NCBI RefSeq assembly: GCF_900236475.1
Contig: NZ_LT963352.1
Coordinates: 6,824,001 to 6,888,000, forward strand
Reading direction: 5' to 3'
Source: Streptomyces chartreusis NRRL 3882
GTDB taxonomy: Bacteria; Actinomycetota; Actinomycetes; Streptomycetales; Streptomycetaceae
DNA: 64,000 bases
The notes beneath the pieces were generated by a model. That model did no database searches. It saw only the letters and a list, made by a program, of their open reading frames with translations, and was not told where the DNA came from. This document shows, piece after piece, positions 62,539 through 64,000 of the stretch (position 1 is the first letter of the stretch; each line of letters starts with the position of its first letter). The position numbers were made by a program, and so were the translations under genes.

Positions 62539-63458
62539 GAACGCAGCTCCTTGCCGGTCAGCTCGAGAAAGACGTCTTCGAGGGTGTGCCGCTCCACCGA
62601 GATCTTCTCCGGCATCACACCGTGCTGGGCGCACCAGGAGGTGACCGTCGCGAGCAGTTGCGGATCGACCTTGCCGGCGACCCGGTACGAACCCGGCGTC
62701 AGCTCGGCGGCCGAGCAGTCGGCGGGCAGGGCCTTCAGCAGCGATCCCACGTCCAGGCCGGGCCGGCCGCTGAAGCGGAGCGTGTTCTCGGCGCCGCCCC
62801 GGCACAGCTCCTCCGGGGAGCCCTGGGCGATGACCCGGCCCGCGTCGATGATCGCCACGTCGTCGGCGAGCTGCTCGGCCTCGTCCATGTAGTGGGTGGT
62901 GAGGATCACGGAGACGCCGTCGGCGCGCAGGTCCCGGACCAGGTCCCAGGTGGCGCGGCGGGCCTGCGGGTCGAGCCCGGCGGTCGGCTCGTCCAGGAAC
63001 ACCAGCTCGGGGCGGCCGACCACGGCCATCGCGAGGGCCAGCCGCTGCTGCTGCCCGCCCGACAGCCGCCGGTAGGTCGTACGGCCGCAGGAGCCGAGAC
63101 CCAGGCGTTCGATGAGCGCGTCCACGTCGAGGGGGTGGGCGTGCAGCTTGGCGACATGGCGGAGCATCTCGTCGGCGCGGGAGCCCGAGTAGACGCCGCC
63201 GGACTGGAGCATCACGCCGATGCGGGGCCGCAGGTCCCGGGACTGTCCGACCGGGTCGAGGCCCAGGACGCGCACCGTGCCGGAGTCCGGCTTCCGGTAC
63301 CCCTCGCAGGTCTCGACCGTGGTCGTCTTGCCCGCCCCGTTGGGGCCGAGCACGGCGGTCACACCCTCCCGGGCCACCAGGTCGAGCCCGTCCACCGCGG
63401 TCTTCGTGCCGTACCGCTTCACCAGGGCCTGGACCTGGACCACGGGCTCACTTCGCAT
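62535..63458 (-). CDS. ABC-2 type transporter ATPase (DrrA-like)
   Basis: A 307-residue ATPase; ATG 63458 (MRSEPVVQVQALVKRYG). Walker A is GPNGAGKTTTV, the Q-loop VMLQSGGVY, signature LSGGQQQRLALAMAV, Walker B LVFLDEPTAGLD, switch TTHYMDEAEQLAD. A C-terminal part of about 80 residues (FSGRPGLDVGSLLKALP to LEDVFLELTGKEL) is the regulatory region of the DrrA/CcmA type. It is coupled to the permease. Confidence 0.95.
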   Translation of the reverse strand: MRSEPVVQVQALVKRYGTKTAVDGLDLVAREGVTAVLGPNGAGKTTTVETCEGYRKPDSGTVRVLGLDPVGQSRDLRPRIGVMLQSGGVYSGSRADEMLRHVAKLHAHPLDVDALIERLGLGSCGRTTYRRLSGGQQQRLALAMAVVGRPELVFLDEPTAGLDPQARRATWDLVRDLRADGVSVILTTHYMDEAEQLADDVAIIDAGRVIAQGSPEELCRGGAENTLRFSGRPGLDVGSLLKALPADCSAAELTPGSYRVAGKVDPQLLATVTSWCAQHGVMPEKISVERHTLEDVFLELTGKELRS

Positions 63459-63489
63459 GGGTCCAGAGTCTAGGTTCGTGCGCCGGGGC

Positions 63490-64000
63490 TCAGAGCGGCG
63501 GGTGCTGGAACTCCTCCTCACGGGGCCGGTGCACCGGCAGCCACCGCTCGGCGTAGGCGACCGCGTCGGCCACCGGGAACAGCCGCACCTCGGCCGCCCC
63601 GGCCTTTCCCCGTACGACGGGACGGTCCCGCTCGAAGTCGTAGCCCAGCTCGTCGAACCGGTCCGAGCTGATCGACACCTCCGTCACGGTCTCCCAGCCG
63701 TCGGGGCCCGGCCGGCCCACGGCGACGCGCGGGGACGGTATCCGGTACTCGGCGAGGTGGAAGCTGGTGCAGGAGGCGTAGCCGGCGCCGAGCAGCAGGA
63801 CCCGGGCGCCCATGGCCTCCAGCTTCGCGAGCGGGCTGCGCTCGCCCAGCCGGCAGTCGGGCGCGTGGTCCTCGATCACCGCCGCCGCGCGCGGGCCGAC
63901 CGCCGCGAACGAGGTCTGCGGATGGGCGCTGCGCAGCGCGCCGGGCCAGGTGCGCACGGTCTCCGGGACGACACCGACCCCGCGCGCGGGCGTGATCCGG
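63490..64000 (-). CDS. AAC(3)-family aminoglycoside N-acetyltransferase, C-terminal part
   Basis: The frame is open to the window edge, so the N-terminus is missing; 169 residues remain. GVGVVPETVRTWPGALRSAHPQTSFAAVG and LLGAGYASCTSFHLAEYR carry the AAC(3) pattern, including the conserved His in RSAHPQTSF and the FHLAE motif. Enzymes of this family acetylate the 3-amino group of aminoglycosides with acetyl-CoA. Many chromosomal copies in Streptomyces are not linked to a producer cluster, so resistance is not certain. It lies 31 nt before the ATPase gene, likely in one transcript. Confidence 0.9.
   Translation of the reverse strand, partial: RITPARGVGVVPETVRTWPGALRSAHPQTSFAAVGPRAAAVIEDHAPDCRLGERSPLAKLEAMGARVLLLGAGYASCTSFHLAEYRIPSPRVAVGRPGPDGWETVTEVSISSDRFDELGYDFERDRPVVRGKAGAAEVRLFPVADAVAYAERWLPVHRPREEEFQHPPL

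Overview
The window is a stretch of high-GC actinobacterial chromosome, almost certainly Streptomyces. Third codon positions are nearly all G or C, GTG starts and 4-nt ATGA/GTGA overlaps are common, and the developmental regulator gene whiA, an RbpA-family zinc protein and a maleylpyruvate-isomerase-type (mycothiol-linked) protein are present. The run uvrA, uvrC-rapZ-yvcK-whiA, gap-pgk-tpiA-secG, pgi, pgl-opcA-zwf-tal-tkt, ctaB, ctaA follows, as far as I recall it, the central order known from other Streptomyces.

Region 1 (1-8.4 kb): a cut TerD-family gene, a large TerD fusion with a decayed FtsK-like domain, a TerC-type membrane protein behind a probable manganese (yybP-ykoY) riboswitch, a small barrel-fold protein, a ChaA-type cation/proton antiporter, a metabolite/proton symporter, an S66 peptidase and type II dehydroquinase. 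Region 2 (8.4-14.4 kb): what looks like an accessory island. It holds a decayed HAD phosphatase, a possible PLAT-domain protein, an Asp/Cys- and Arg-rich protein, an ABC1/UbiB-type kinase, a polyprenyl diphosphate synthase and a class I terpene synthase. The last four form a probable terpenoid operon, the best candidate here for an undescribed system.

Region 3 (14.4-24.5 kb): MBL-fold hydrolase, mycothiol-linked DinB-like protein, uvrA, a YceI/XRE divergent pair, a LacI regulator with PfkB sugar kinase and a clear palindromic operator, another HTH protein and a 53-residue small gene. Region 4 (24.5-40.1 kb): uvrC-rapZ-yvcK-whiA, a secreted M14 carboxypeptidase, the lower glycolysis genes with secG, an RbpA-like protein, an MFS exporter and pgi.

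Region 5 (40.1-50.9 kb): a PadR-ATPase-FtsX export module runs divergently from a sugar uptake and hydrolysis locus (two solute-binding proteins, a GH13 glucosidase, two permeases). Two near-identical palindromes suggest PadR may link them. Region 6 (51-64 kb): the oxidative and non-oxidative pentose phosphate operon tkt-tal-zwf-opcA-pgl, then heme O synthase, a small conserved protein, an amidohydrolase-like protein with altered metal ligands, and a leftward run from an AAC(3)-family acetyltransferase through an ABC-2 exporter to heme A synthase.

All family calls are made by eye from motifs. No database search was run.
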